Below, piece after piece: positions 10,056 to 22,068 of a stretch of 64,000 nucleotides of DNA. This DNA is from Amaurobius ferox. Lineage: Eukaryota; Arthropoda; Arachnida; Araneae; Amaurobiidae. The notes beneath the pieces are model-generated. The model saw only the letters and a list, made by a program, of their open reading frames with translations. It was not told where the DNA came from and did no database searches. The stretch lies in contig OX578139.1 in the NCBI GenBank assembly GCA_951213105.1, positions 73,099,184 through 73,163,183 of the forward strand, written 5' to 3'. Both the position numbers and the translations under genes were made by a program. Every line of letters begins with the position of its first letter. The first letter of the stretch is position 1.

Positions 10056-10165
10056 AGGAACATCGGCCAATACTTTAGCTGGATAGATACGTCAGTGACG
10101 ATATTTTCAGCATTAGATCGATTGTAACCTATATAAAGGCAATAAATTCAACGCCCTGAGAAATG

Positions 10166-11052
10166 AGATAACTTGGGTTGGCGGCGATGATTTGGGTTCA
10201 TTGTGTTGACTTTGATTGATGATTTTGATTGATGAATTGGGTTGGCGGTGTGGTAGAGAGATCAGCCAGAAAGTTACCGACAGCTAGTCTGTTGACAATT
10301 CAAAGATACATAGTTTTCTCTATGCATCATTCATTTTAGTACGTGCAATTTGGAAGCAACTCATAAGCTGAATGAAGTCAATCTAATGAAGTCGATCACT
10401 GATTACACAACATAGGTAGTACCTACTGCCGTCAAAATCAGGAAATGGCATTCTGTAGAGTTTTGCTATAAATTCCGTTTCTACGTATAATAAACGGACC
10501 ATATTATTTGCGTATAGAGGTGGTCGAATTCGTAACATAATCAAGCTTCAGTTGGATAAGAGCATCCAGAGTAACATGCACTGAAAGCATCTACCATGAC
10601 AGAAAATATCTTCTATCTTGACAGAAGGTTCTTTGACCGCTCATCTGTGCTTTAAGGACATCTTTCTGACATTAGTATTGGCTCTTATATAAAATCTTTT
10701 GGCAGCTATTTTTCAACATAATGATGTCCAAATACGCATTTCCGATATCTTTCACGAATTCGTCTAAAGTGTTGATACTCTTCTGTGGATATCTAGAATC
10801 TAGAGCTCCAGATTTCTTTCCAGTTCAGCACGTTTGGGATTTTCTAGGAAGGAATTCGATGCCATCGAATAATTTACATGATTTACAGAACACCTAAATA
10901 ATAATTGTGTATAATTACTGTCAAAATCTACCGCATGACAACATTACCCTGTTATTTGATGTCATCCGCACCTAAATTCGGCATGCATCGTCACGAGAGG
11001 CGGAGTTACTAAGTACTAATGCGAGGTATTTATATTGCCACTCATTTTTACC
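10166..11052. other. No confident feature
   Basis: Minus-strand translation of 10550-10900 gives several short open pieces separated by stops, as a decayed coding remnant might, but I recognise no family in it. Confidence 0.35.
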
Positions 11053-12327
11053 ACTTTTCAACATAGTTGAAAAGTGTTTATGACTTTGTTTACTCTGTCT
11101 GTCTGTCTGTCAGCTAGCACGATAACTGCCATAAAAATGACTTTATCAAAATGAAATTTTACTATGTTGTTCAGACGGTCTGTGGGACATATGGGAATAT
11201 AAATGAATAATATCACCCAATTTGTTTTGAATTGAACCCGGGTTGAAAAAATGTGATACACTGAACCCTATGGGACCTAATTTTTCAAACATTTTTAAGC
11301 AAATTTAAAATTGGCTTCGAAAGTTTTAGGAAATATTCAAATTACCCCATAAAAATCTGAAAAAAATTTCAGCAAAATATATTCTGTAGTTTTTAAATTA
11401 AAAATGAAAATAAGAATTACACCCATATTATATGAATAGATCACGTGACCAACTTCCAAATGAAATGCGTCATCCGTCTCGTGTCAAAATCATGATTTTG
11501 AAAGTTCTTTTTAATTTGTATTTAGTATTGTATCCGTCCTAAAACCGCATTATTTTTGCTTAATTTCTGTGCATCTATATTCTGAAACAACGCAAATACA
11601 ATATATTTGAGTTTAAATGATCAATATCATCCATTTTGTGTCAAAATCGTGATTTTTAAAGTTCTTTTTAATTTATATTTAGTGTTGTATCCGTCCTAAA
11701 ACCGCTTTGTTTTTGTTTAATTTCTCTGCATCTATATTCTGAAACAACGAAATTACAATATATTTGAGTTTAAATGATCATCAAACTTTGATTATTTCTA
11801 CAACGAAGCTTAATTTTCACACATGGAGAATGTAAACACATCATGCTGTAAGATGAGTTGTAAAGAATCGCTGAACTTTTTGAACGCAAAATTATTTAGC
11901 TCTTGAGTCTGCAATGTAACTGATATGAATGATTTTACATAGAAAAATAGACGATTTTAAACATTGACTTTTTGGATAAAGTTTTAAGCATGGTGTTAAA
12001 TTACTTTTACCTCCATGGTTTTAAGTTTTAGAGTAAAATAAATTATTGCAATATTGTGATGAATGAAAGAAATCGAATAAAAGTGTATGAATGAAATATT
12101 TACTGCTTTTACATAGAGAGCCAGACAATTTATATTTCAATGACATCATTTGAATTAAGTTCATTTTTCATCGATGAAGTTTTAAGTTTCAAATATAATA
12201 AATTATTGTAGTATTGTGATAATTTAAAAATATTACAACTAAATGTATCGCATTTTAGAAATGTTTAAATAAAATTGCATTGCAGTTGAAAAGTGTTTCA
12301 TAATCAATGCTTTATGCATGATTGATC
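11053..12327 (+). mobile_element. Family B element, copy B1 (longest)
   Basis: The left end is a perfect hairpin (11053-11075) with 10-base arms ACTTTTCAAC and GTTGAAAAGT around ATA. Then come (GTCT)n (11095-11112), GATAACTGCCATAAAAATGA, a block with ACGGTCTGTGGGACATATGG, GAACCCGGGTTGAAAAA and a long A+T-rich body. The right end is a second hairpin, AATCAATGC / GCATGATT around TTTAT, at about 12301-12322. B1 is longer than other B copies because a segment of about 150 bases holding GTATCCGTCCTAAAACCGC is duplicated (about 11470-11625 and 11626-11780). It has no coding capacity. It resembles DINE-1/Helentron-type elements in its microsatellite, hairpins and internal repeats. Confidence 0.8.
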
Positions 12328-12380
12328 TTTCTTGTTAATAATAAGAAAGTTCTTTCTCAGTGTAAATGCAATTATATATT

Positions 12381-12505
12381 ACTTTCCTTATATACATAAT
12401 GTATAACGAAAGTATTGTGACTGGGTCGAGAATTCGAATTCGAGTTTTCGACGGGAGAGCACGTTTCAAGCATCCCTGATCACGAATCAAACATTTTTGA
12501 AGTGA

Positions 12506-12554
<49 letters not shown>

Positions 12555-13332
12555 CAGTGAGTCTGCGGAGACGATAACTGACGAACGAATGGACCGATTC
12601 GAACCAAATTTGGTACAAAAATCACAATTCGTAAACACTGGAAGTCTATTGTTTTTATACGCAATCGAATGTTCAGAACCCCCCTAAATTTTCGAATGAA
12701 ATTTTAAAAAAATCGTCAAAAAATCAAAACCGCTAATAAAGTAACGCAAAAAGACATTTTCTTATGTAATTTTTCATTAGAAAACGATTGAAATAAATTT
12801 TAGAACGCTAACGTGAACCGTTCTCGAGATATTGCACATTTTTCACAAAAATTATCAAAAAGTCATATAAAATAAAAAATAAAAAATATTTCCTATTGAG
12901 AAACATGTTCACTTTTTATATGTAATACCATGCGATAAATTGGGTGACATCATTCTCGTGGATCTAGCTCGTTCCATTCATGAAAAAAGATACTTTGAGT
13001 AATACTTCTGTATTTGAACGCCAATAGTCATTTATCTGCTGTAAGAATAACTTATTTCTTCGTCCATAACGCCTGGCGAGATTTTGGCGACAGATTTGGC
13101 GGAATTTCGCCAACCTGGCGATTGTTTGAAATGTTGCCAAATTAACGAAAATCTCGCCAAATGGATAAAAATGACGCTAAATCAATGAAAATGACGACTA
13201 ATTGTCGAAAATTCAATATCTTGGAAAGAATATTATTATCTACTATAAGAAAATCCAATTTTTTTTTATTGTAAAAGTAGTAATTCATTACATTATATAA
13301 GGAAGTCATGTGTTGCCCACATCAGATTTTTT
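12381..13332 (+). mobile_element. Family A element, copy A1
   Basis: This is the reference copy of the commonest repeat here. In order: a hairpin end with arms ACTTTCCTTATA and TATAASGAAAGT; the block TCGAATTCGAGTTTTCGACG; CACGTTTCAAGCATC; a (GT)n slot (12511-12549); GAACCAAATTTGGTAC; ATCGAATGTTCAGAACCCCC; CCGTTCTCGAGATATTGCAC; TAGCTCGTTCCATTCATG; CGTCCATAACGCCTGGCGAG; four 20-base tandem units (13136-13215); and the right end ATTATATAAGGAAG, then GTCATGTGTTGCCCACATCAGA. The right end carries the inverse of the left terminus (ACTTTCCTTATATA). It starts only 53 bases after B1. It is non-coding and probably a DINE-1-like non-autonomous element. Confidence 0.85.
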
Positions 13333-13886
13333 ATATTTAGATACACATTGCATGAAAATTTTCATAGTGATATAACACTTATCTGCTGGTCTGCTATTTT
13401 TTGCAACACAGTGTATTACAGAAATTATTTTACTAAATGTCTTCAACATTATACTTTTAGCGATGCAAAATCAATAAATATGCGTTCACTGACATAGTGA
13501 TAAATATAAGAATTCGAAATACGCAGATATAACAACAACGATGACAAATGGTAAACGAAATCTGCAGTTGTTACAAATTGTCTCTCACGCCGCCTTATAC
13601 CCTTGGAATAACTTTCGTAATTGCACGTGGAATAATTAATTATAAGCACATTTATCTGTCATATTTTATTATATAGGAGTGACAAAGGCAAACTCTGAAG
13701 AGCGTGTTTGTTATTATGAATATCGTTTACAAACCGTTAACTGAGTTGATAATAAACAGTTTGGCACGTAAATTAAATTTTTCGCATTGAGAGTGATTTT
13801 TCAGCAGTGCCAGTGGAGTAATTACAGTCACACATTTTCTCCTCTTCAAAATATAGGTAATATATTTTAAAACTTAAAACATTTCT
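13333..13886. other. Spacer between inverted A copies
   Basis: 554 bases of A+T-rich DNA flanked on both sides by the CACATCAGA ends of A1 and A2. No gene or repeat is recognised. Confidence 0.4.
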
Positions 13887-14635
13887 AAAAATCTGATGTG
13901 GGCAACACATGACTTTCCTTATATAATGTAATAAATTTACTACATTTACAGTAACAAAATAGGTTTTTCTCATAGTAGATACTTATATTCCTTCCAAGAT
14001 ATTGAATTTTCGACAATTAGTCGTCATTTTCATTGATTTGGCGTCATTTTTATCCATTTGGCGAGATTTTCGTTAATTTGGCAACATTTCAAAATGTCGC
14101 TAAGTTGGCGATATTCCGCCACATTCGTCGCCAAAATCTCGCCAAGCGTTATGGATGAAGAAATAAGTTATTCCTGCAGCCGATAAATGACTATTGGCGT
14201 TCAAATACAAAAGTATTACTCAAAGTATCTTTTTCATCAATGGAATGAGCTATATCCACGAGAATGATGTCACCAAATTTATCGCATGGTATTACATATG
14301 AAAAGTGAACATGTTTTTCAAAAGGAAAATTTTTTTTATTTTATATGACTTTTTGATATTTTTTTTTAAGTATGTAATATCTCGAGAACGGTTCATATTA
14401 GCGTTCTAAAATTTATGTCAATCGTTTTCTAATGAAAAATTACATAAGAAATGTCTATTTACGTAACTTTATTAGCGGTTTTGATTTTTTGACGATTTTT
14501 TCAAAATTGCACGCGAAAATTTAGGAGGGTTCTGAATGTTCGATTGCGTATAAAACAATAAGCTTCCAGTGTTTACGGATTGTGATTTTTGTACCAAATT
14601 TCGTTCAAATCGGTCCATTCGTTCGTCAGTTATCG

Positions 14636-14675
<40 letters not shown>

Positions 14676-14801
14676 TCACTTCAAAAATGTTTAATTCGTC
14701 ATCAGGAATGCTTGAAACGTGCTCTCCCGTCGAAAACTCGAATTCGAATTTTCGACCCCGTCACAATACTTTCCTTATACATTATGTATATAAGGAAAGT
14801 A
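13887..14801 (-). mobile_element. Family A element, copy A2 (inverted to A1)
   Basis: Reads from AAAAATCTGATGTGGGCAAC at the left to the ACTTTCCTTATA hairpin at the right (14768-14800), with the microsatellite as (CA)n at 14637-14671. All family blocks are present in reverse order, and it is highly similar to A1. The A1-A2 pair makes a palindrome of about 2.4 kb with a 0.55-kb loop. Confidence 0.85.
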
Positions 14802-15483
14802 AAAATAGCCTCCGAAAAGGGGAAGTTATCATATGACATTTATTTATAAATTATTGTGTCATAATAACAATCTCCGTGCATGTTTTGAATTAAATTTAAT
14901 AAAATTCTATGAATAAGCAAAACACATTATTTTAATAAAATAAAATAATAAGAATGGCCCTCCCAGTGCACTGGTCAATTCATTCAGAAAATTTGGGCAT
15001 CACCTAGAGGGCGCTCTTTATCAGGAAGGTCTTCAACTATAAGGAATGCATAACATATTTTTTAAGCAATCAACTCAAGATGTCATCTTGAATGGAAAAT
15101 AAAGGAACAAAATTGAATCTAAATATAATCAGATAAAACTACTTTTCTTTATTACATAAACAGTGTACCTTTCTTACATTTATTACTCTTATTGTGATGC
15201 TCAATAAATCTTGAATGGGAGTGCTTTTTAATTGCTTCTTTCAGCCTTAAAGCGTCGTTTCACTTCGCTCTAATTACATAAAATAATATAGTAGCAATTC
15301 TTCTAATTGCATCGCCATGCCTTTGTTAAGGATTTCTTATCGATCCTGTTCTTTTTCTCAGGTGGAAACACATGTTCGTTAGTTTCTTTCAATTTCTAAA
15401 AGATTTGTAACACAGTCCTATCAAATCAAGAATTTAAAGTTGCACTTTATGCTATAAATTATAAGTTATATTGCTTGGAACGA

Positions 15484-15486
<3 letters not shown>
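14802..15486. other. No feature recognised
   Basis: A+T-rich, with no repeat or coding signal beyond short T-rich frames. Confidence 0.4.

Positions 15487-15537
<51 letters not shown>
15487..15537. repeat. (TA)n microsatellite
   Basis: About 25 uninterrupted TA units. Confidence 0.98.
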
Positions 15538-15539
<2 letters not shown>

Positions 15540-15937
15540 CTCAAGTGCAATCAGAATGAAATATAAAATATAAAATCTAAGGAATAGTAAGGCGCATTTG
15601 CTGCTCTATCTAAGCCTCAAAGTACAATAACAATCTACGAACATCCTTTTTAAAACTTTATACATGGTTAGAATATATTTTTATTCATACTTGTTTCATT
15701 TTATATGCTTTTATATGTTCTTGTGACTTCAGATCTTCATTTCGGGATTCCGTTTTTTTCCCCTGGCATACTGTTGATTGTTATTTCGGGCGTGTAGTGG
15801 CTTCTGGGAGTGTTTCCTGGAATTAAAAGCATGCTTAAACCAGGAAAAGGGGTCGCAATCCCCCTTGGCCTCTCTACATCCCCTTAAACACACAACTTTT
15901 AAATGTATTAATCCATTTTCAATCTCATTTTTTCTTA

Positions 15938-15944
<7 letters not shown>
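15538..15944. other. No feature recognised
   Basis: Unique-looking sequence. 15780-15900 is somewhat less A+T-rich, but its frames on both strands run into the next microsatellite and show no family motif. Confidence 0.35.
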
Positions 15945-15992
<48 letters not shown>

Positions 15993-16001
15993 TATATACA
16001 T
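15945..16001. repeat. (TA)n microsatellite with GTATA interruption
   Basis: TA units broken once by TATGTATA. Self-complementary over its length. Confidence 0.97.
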
Positions 16002-16528
16002 ATCTTACACGTGGTGCTATGATTTTGATTTCGTGTTTCAGTTCCAGGAGGTATTGTTTTTCAGATTTGTATAATTCATTTGATTTATTTTTCTCCTTCC
16101 ACTAGCCAGTAGACAGTTCCAATGGTGTCTATAGTTAAATACTATCGCCATTGTCAGAAACTGGCTATTCTATCGGTTTTAATTCGAATTGTATGGCTGT
16201 CCTGATGAGAATGCAATTTCGAACTAACCGCCATTTTTTGTGGGGTTTCAATTGATTGTTATCTATTCTTAATCTCTTATCTTAAGCTGATTGTTATTGC
16301 CTATTCTCATTTTTGCCGAGTTTTATTTTTATTTATTTTTATATACTTTTAATTGTGATTTTTGAATCCTAATATTCTTCTCATCCCCCTTTCCATTGTA
16401 ATGATATGTTACCTTCTCTCTTTATCCTTAGTCTTGGCCTATAGTTACTCATTTGTAACAGATATGCTAGAGATGGGTTTTTTTGTACATACAGTAGTTT
16501 ATGCATTATTTTCGATTAAAATCCTTTA

Positions 16529-16539
<11 letters not shown>
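16002..16539. other. No feature recognised
   Basis: Unique A+T-rich sequence between two TA blocks. No tandem repeat or exon-like frame was seen. Confidence 0.35.
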
Positions 16540-16978
<439 letters not shown>

Positions 16979-16989
<11 letters not shown>

Positions 16990-18229
16990 TTATATTTTAT
17001 TTTCAAGTTTAACATACATTTATATAAAGAGCTGAAAACATAAATCTTCATAAAATACTGAATTCAAAGTTATGATCAATTTATAAAAGCATTAAAAGCA
17101 CAACAAAATAAATTTAGAAACTATTTGTAAGGTTTTAAAGTTGAGAAGAAAAATGCATTTTCTTGTTAATTTCATATAATAATCTCTAATACTTTTCCCA
17201 GAAATAATAAAATATTTCATATCTTACGAGACTTTTGTATGTGCAATATTTTACCTTCAGCAATCTGTCGTATAAATCTCATCTGCTACTATGTGCGTTT
17301 GTATTGCATTTACTTGATTCTGAGGAAGGTGAAGGATTCTGCTTCAAAACCAGAGAGCAACAGAAGGTATTTTCAAAGAAGAAATCCCTCTTCTACTGCA
17401 TCAATCTGCAGCGAGTGGTTGGTTTTCAGCTGGTTAGAGATCTTTAGTACTTAATTATCGATAACTGTATTAGTAGCAAGAAAACGTGCTTCACAGATTT
17501 CATATAGTTTAGAATTGCGCTTTCAAACTCTTCAATAACTTGTAGTGTCTTTGGAAGCTTGCACTTTTGGTATTATTCTAACAACAGTTACTCACTGCAT
17601 AATAACCCAACTTAAAATCTTGTACATCTTTTGAGTTTCTAGGACCAGGTGTTGTATACGTATACAGGTAAATACCTCCTATGGTAAATACCTAATATAC
17701 GTAAATACCTCCTATATGTAGAGGTAACATTATACAAACAATATTTTTACCGCAAATTTATTAATATAAATATAATGTTTCTAAGCAACGGAATTAAACC
17801 CAATGAGTTTATACAGCAGACTCTTCATTAAATATTTTTGAATTTAAATAATCGTTATATGTATATAAAATAAAATTTATGAATTATACTTTTAACTGGA
17901 TTATGTCAATTATGGATTTCATCTGGAAAAGCTACGGATAATATTAATATTTTCACTTTCATAATCCATCTGCTTTATTTTGGCAAACATTTTTCAGACT
18001 CATATATTAAGTTTTGCCAATTGTTGAAACAAAATAAAAATGATACATCAGAGATTCTTATACATCGTTCCATGAAAATTCAATTAAATATTGTAATAGA
18101 ATATTTTGAATAGCATAGTTACGTACTTAGAATACTACAGAAATGTGCGCCCATAATTGTGAATTTTAAGTTTTTTATGCTATGTATTCCTCACGAAGGA
18201 CCGGTATACTGCTAGATTTTAATAAAAAT
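16979..18229. other. No gene recognised; small tandem repeat at 17668-17727
   Basis: At 17668-17727 GTAAATACCTCCTAT-like units repeat about three times. Elsewhere there are only short frames without motifs. Confidence 0.45.
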
Positions 18230-18527
18230 CTCTGGTCCTTGCCAATCACCACCACTTCTTCTTCGACCCAGACCATCCGACCTACTCGAAGGTGTAAGGT
18301 AGAACGATCGGGTAGTGCCACAAAATTTATACCGAAACCCAGTGCGGGCGGCATCCACAGGGACCGTACCCTCCTTCCTCTTCCACCAACATCTCGGAGG
18401 ACTTACGGACCCACATGTTCAACGTGATCGTACGTGAACACAGCTATAGTTGGGACAGAGGCGTAAATCGAATTCGGGTAGTTCGAGTGCAATCCCTGAG
18501 CGTTAACCACTAGGCTATAGCGCTTCT
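18230..18527 (-). mobile_element. tRNA-derived SINE, family S1, diverged copy
   Basis: On the minus strand it begins GAAGCGCTATAGCC, with an A box (TAGCCTAGTGG) and a mutated B box (GAATTCGATTTAC). It then follows the S1 body: ATCACGTTGAACATGTGGGT, a GGAGGGTACGGTCCCTGTGG-type core, and GGTCGGATGGTCTGGGTC. The tail is GAA/GTG-rich. It matches 6095-6382 throughout but has several indels, so it is older. Confidence 0.85.
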
Positions 18528-19029
18528 GGCAATTACCACTTGCCATAATAGTTTTCTGATATGACTTACTCCGAAAATATATACGAGGACCAGCCACAAA
18601 GATTTTGAATGAATTCAGCCAATATGGCCATTCAGACGGTGCCCTGACAGTAGGCCGTTATCCAAAATTCCTAAAGGTTTGTTTTTTTACCTGAACTTAT
18701 CCGTACTGGAATAACTGAGGCCGGTTTTTATACTATACATTTATGATAGAATTGAAGAATTCTGATATGTATATATACGCAAATTTAAAATATTACATAG
18801 GAATATACGGTTAAAAGCAGTCACTTGATAAGTATATTTCAACCCCTGAAGGAGTACAATATACGACACCCGTATTAGATATATAAAATTAAAATTAGTA
18901 TCACAAAGGACCAATGTCTTATCATAGGGTTGGACAAAAACCGCTGAATCCATTAAACTATTAAAACAGCTAATGCTACTTCAAGGTCAGTAAGTACAAT
19001 ACACTTTGTGCGAAGGATAAGATAAACGT
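18528..19029. other. No feature recognised
   Basis: A+T-rich with short frames only. Confidence 0.35.
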
Positions 19030-19065
19030 GAGCAACGTATAAAATACAAATAACACAATAATGCA

Positions 19066-19110
19066 GCATACAGATGTTTCGAGGATACGCTGGATCCCCT
19101 TCGTCAGTGC
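19066..19110 (-). other. Hammerhead-ribozyme-like motif, left arm
   Basis: Read on the minus strand: stem I half GCA, the core CUGACGA (19107-19101), one extra A, stem II GGGGAU paired with AUCCUC, the core GAA, a three-pair stem III ACA/UGU with a two-base loop, an A at the cleavage position, and the other stem I half UGC. The extra A after the first core box departs from the consensus. Confidence 0.35.
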
Positions 19111-19331
19111 GAGAGAATCAATATATCCGGAGTCCAAAAGAGGAATGAATGCGAAAGAAAGAAGCGGGGGATGTGCCGTTTTAGCCATTTTGTCGGTTTA
19201 GGTCTCATTTACTCTTGTTCTGACGTGACTGGTCTTATCGGGATATTCTTGTTGTGTTTTTTTCTGCGTACGCCAATATTGTGTGCTACCTGTCTTTTCA
19301 TATTGGCTGGACTGTTCTTAACGCTGCATTT

Positions 19332-19370
19332 TGATTGGCTCTCTCTTAATCCAAGTCTTGGGTATATAAC
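19332..19370 (+). promoter_or_regulatory. CAAT-like and TATA boxes in the Penelope-like remnant
   Basis: GATTGGCT at 19333-19340 lies about 22 bases before GTATATAAC at 19362-19370. The spacing and the position upstream of the ribozyme-like motif fit an internal pol II promoter of a terminal repeat. This is inferred from motifs only. Confidence 0.3.
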
Positions 19371-19432
19371 CCCATCTGCTTCTCTCTTTCGCGTCCATTT
19401 CTCTTTTGGATTTAAGGTTTGATGTTTCTCTT

Positions 19433-19478
19433 GCACTGAGGAAGAGGATCGAGCGTATTCTCGAAACATCTGTATGTT
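19433..19478 (+). other. Hammerhead-ribozyme-like motif, right arm
   Basis: Core CUGAGGA at 19436-19442, extra A, stem II GAGGAU with AUUCUC, GAA from 19463, stem III ACA/UGU, and cleavage-position A. Compared with the left arm, stem II differs at two of six pairs, yet all six can still pair (G-U replaced by A-U, and G-C by G-U), which is the pattern of a maintained structure. Confidence 0.35.
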
Positions 19479-19514
19479 GAATTATTATGTTATTTGTGCT
19501 TTTGTACGTTGCTC

Positions 19515-20356
19515 AAATTTGTCTTATACTGCTTCGATATTTGAAGTTAATCCTATTCCTCTTAATAGCAGTCATTATTTACAGGTTTCATTTACATCCG
19601 AATATTGGTGTTTGATCTGAATTTTGATAATTTTCCGGTTTCTGTTGGAAATTAGAGATAGTTGATTAGTCGACGCTTTATCAGCTGACTTTATCCATAT
19701 AAAATTGCACAGAAATATAACTAAATCGTCAGAAAGAGTACCCTTCTCTTAATTCTCTCAACAAACTTTAAAACATTTCCTTTATTAAGAATGCCATTTA
19801 TTTCATAATTTTGAAATGTTTTCTATGCTCTTCGTATTCCTTACAAAGCCAAGAACTTTAAATTAGACTTTTAACAAAGAACTTATTGAGCCTATCCAGA
19901 AACAGAATTTTCTAATTTAAGACAATAGAGTAAAAATCAGACTGTTCCAATTTGTCCTAAAGCTCCATTAGTAAATTAGTCAACGCAAAAATAAATGACT
20001 TAACTAATTTTATTCAATGTTTGAAGTTTTTGACTCGGTCACAAGTTGTAAATTACATTTAGTTGATTGCTGAGTGTTTTAATCTAATGTTCTTTTCCGT
20101 TAAGTACGTCTGATGGAATCGTCTGGAACGTGTACATTGTTTCCACTTTCTGTAATTTTTTAGTTTTATATAATTTTCGGAGCTTTAATAAATAATGCAA
20201 TGCACTTAACTTTAAATGAGGTGTAATAATGAAAGTTTTGAAGAAAAGTGATGTCTAACTCACGCAATTATCTCTTATTTGAGTTGCATCATTAATTTGA
20301 AAAATGTTTTAAATTCAGATATGATAACTAAAACACCATTTTAGAAGAACAAAATT
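19515..20356. other. No feature recognised
   Basis: A+T-rich with no repeat, terminal repeat or exon-like frame. Confidence 0.35.
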
Positions 20357-20577
20357 TTAGATAAAGAATGTTGAATACAATGTTAGATGAACACAATTTT
20401 TATGTTGTGACGATTGTTGAACACAATTTTATGTTGTAACAACTGTTGAACACAATTTATGTTATGAAATTGTTGAACACACGTTTATATTATGACAATT
20501 GTTGAACATAATTTTATGTTGTGATAATTGTTTAACACAATTTAAAGTTGTGACAATTGTTGAACACAATTTTAGAT
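20357..20577. repeat. 29-bp minisatellite, about seven copies
   Basis: Units read GTTGAACACAATTTTATGTT followed by GTGACAATT with substitutions and small indels (one 27-base unit). The array is diverged, so it is not recent. Confidence 0.9.
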
Positions 20578-21153
20578 ATTCGATACAGCTCCTAACACAA
20601 CGGTTAGAATATAACAGCTCTGCCTGGGTATACAGTACAACTGCTACAATACAACTACGACAATGCTAACTCGTGCACTGTAAATGCCAGTACCTAGAAT
20701 TCAGAACCTGACACAACGAAAATTTTATGCAAGATATACATATGAAACAGATTAATATATTAGAGCTCATCCGAATGAAATTTCATTTCGACTTCACAAT
20801 TGAAAATTTTTTGATGATGAATTTTGCTGAAGAAATAAGAACATTTCTGCTCCAGAGAAAAAAATAATACTTCACAAAATAGCAATGCATAACACTTAAA
20901 ATTCTCAGATTTCCAAAGAGTGGTATACTCAGCTAGAGCTAAGGTTAATCAACTGTTTCTTAAAAATTTCGAATAACAGAGTACACACAAGTATTGTATA
21001 TTTTCAAATTTTTTAAATCTTCAAAATAATGACTGGGTTTTTAGTACTGAGATTTCCAACAAAAATACCATCATTTAAATGAAATTAAAGCTTTTATTTT
21101 AAACTGATTTAAAAGAACAAGACGATACGTATGACAAAGTTATCATCGTTTTT
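20578..21153. other. No feature recognised
   Basis: A+T-rich and unique-looking. Confidence 0.35.
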
Positions 21154-21287
21154 ACTTTCCTTATATACATAGTATAATGTATAAGGAAAGTATTGTGACG
21201 GGTCGAAAATTCGAATTCGAGTTTTCGACAGGAGAGCACGTTTCAAACATCCCTGATCACGAATCGAACATTTTTGAGGTGATGTTT

Positions 21288-21327
<40 letters not shown>

Positions 21328-22068
21328 CATTGAGTCTTTGGAGATGATATTTCACGAACGAATAGTGCCATTCGAATGAAATTTATTACAAAAATTACAA
21401 TCCGTGAATGCGGGAATCATATTGTTTTAAACACAATCGAATATTCAGATTCCCCCTAAATTTTCGACTGAAATTTAAAAAAATCATCAAAAAATCAAAA
21501 CCTTTAATAAAGTTGCGTAAATAAACATATTTTATGTAATTTTTCCTTAGAAAACGCTTGACATAAACTTTAGAAGGCTAGCATGCACCGTTCTCGAGAT
21601 ATTGTACATTTTTCAATAAAAAAAAATTAACTGTTGAAAAACATGTTCACTTTTCATATGTAATATCATGCGATAAATTTAGTGACATCATTTTCGTGGA
21701 TCTAGCTCGTTCCATTCACGAGAAAATACACTTTGAGTAATACTTTTATATTTGAGCACTAATAATCATTTATCTGCTGTAAGAATAACTTAATTCTCCG
21801 TCCATAACGCTTGGCGAAATTTTGGTGACAAATTTGGCAGAATGTCGCCAACTTGTCGACTTTTTTAAATGTTGCCAAATTAACGAAAATCTTGCCAAAT
21901 GGATATAAATGACTGTAAATCTATGAAAATGACGACTAATTGACGAAAATTCAATATCTTTGAAAGAATATAAGTATCTACTATCAAAATAATCTATTTT
22001 TTTACTGTATAAGTAGTAACTTCATTGCATTATATAAGGAAAGTCATGTGCTGTCCACATCAAATTTT
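21154..22068 (+). mobile_element. Family A element, copy A3
   Basis: Complete from the ACTTTCCTTATATA hairpin (21154) through a (GT)n slot (21294-21327) to AAGGAAAGTCATGTGCTGTC (ending 22068). It is more diverged than A1, A5 or A7, with the post-microsatellite block changed to TTGGAGATGATATTTC. The inverted terminal match ACTTTCCTTATATA is intact at both ends. Confidence 0.85.

Larger units (their letters stand above)
9630..10165 (+). mobile_element. Possible solo LTR or LTR-like promoter
   Basis: This G+C-richer island has the order expected of a retrotransposon LTR: a palindrome and C-rich block at its left, four ~31-bp repeats (9940-10055), a TATA box (TATATAAA, 10130-10137) and a polyadenylation signal AATAAA (10141-10146). 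After it comes TTGGGTTGGCGGCG, repeated near 10237, which could be a degraded primer-binding region. No coding retroelement follows, and neither a clean TG...CA end pair nor a target duplication was found. A host promoter is the alternative. Confidence 0.22.
19030..19514. mobile_element. Inverted pair of Penelope-like terminal sequences
   Basis: 86-base arms (19030-19115 and 19429-19514) are inverted copies about 84% alike, both ending GAGCAACGTA. Each arm carries CACTGANGAAG, a short stem-loop and CGAAACATCTGTATG. This is a signature that, from memory, is typical of the terminal repeats of Penelope-like retroelements, where it forms a hammerhead-ribozyme fold. Between the arms are an ATTGG box and a TATA box followed by the right arm. 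No reverse transcriptase or GIY-YIG coding sequence is present, so this is a terminal-repeat remnant. A foldback DNA element is the alternative. Confidence 0.5.
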
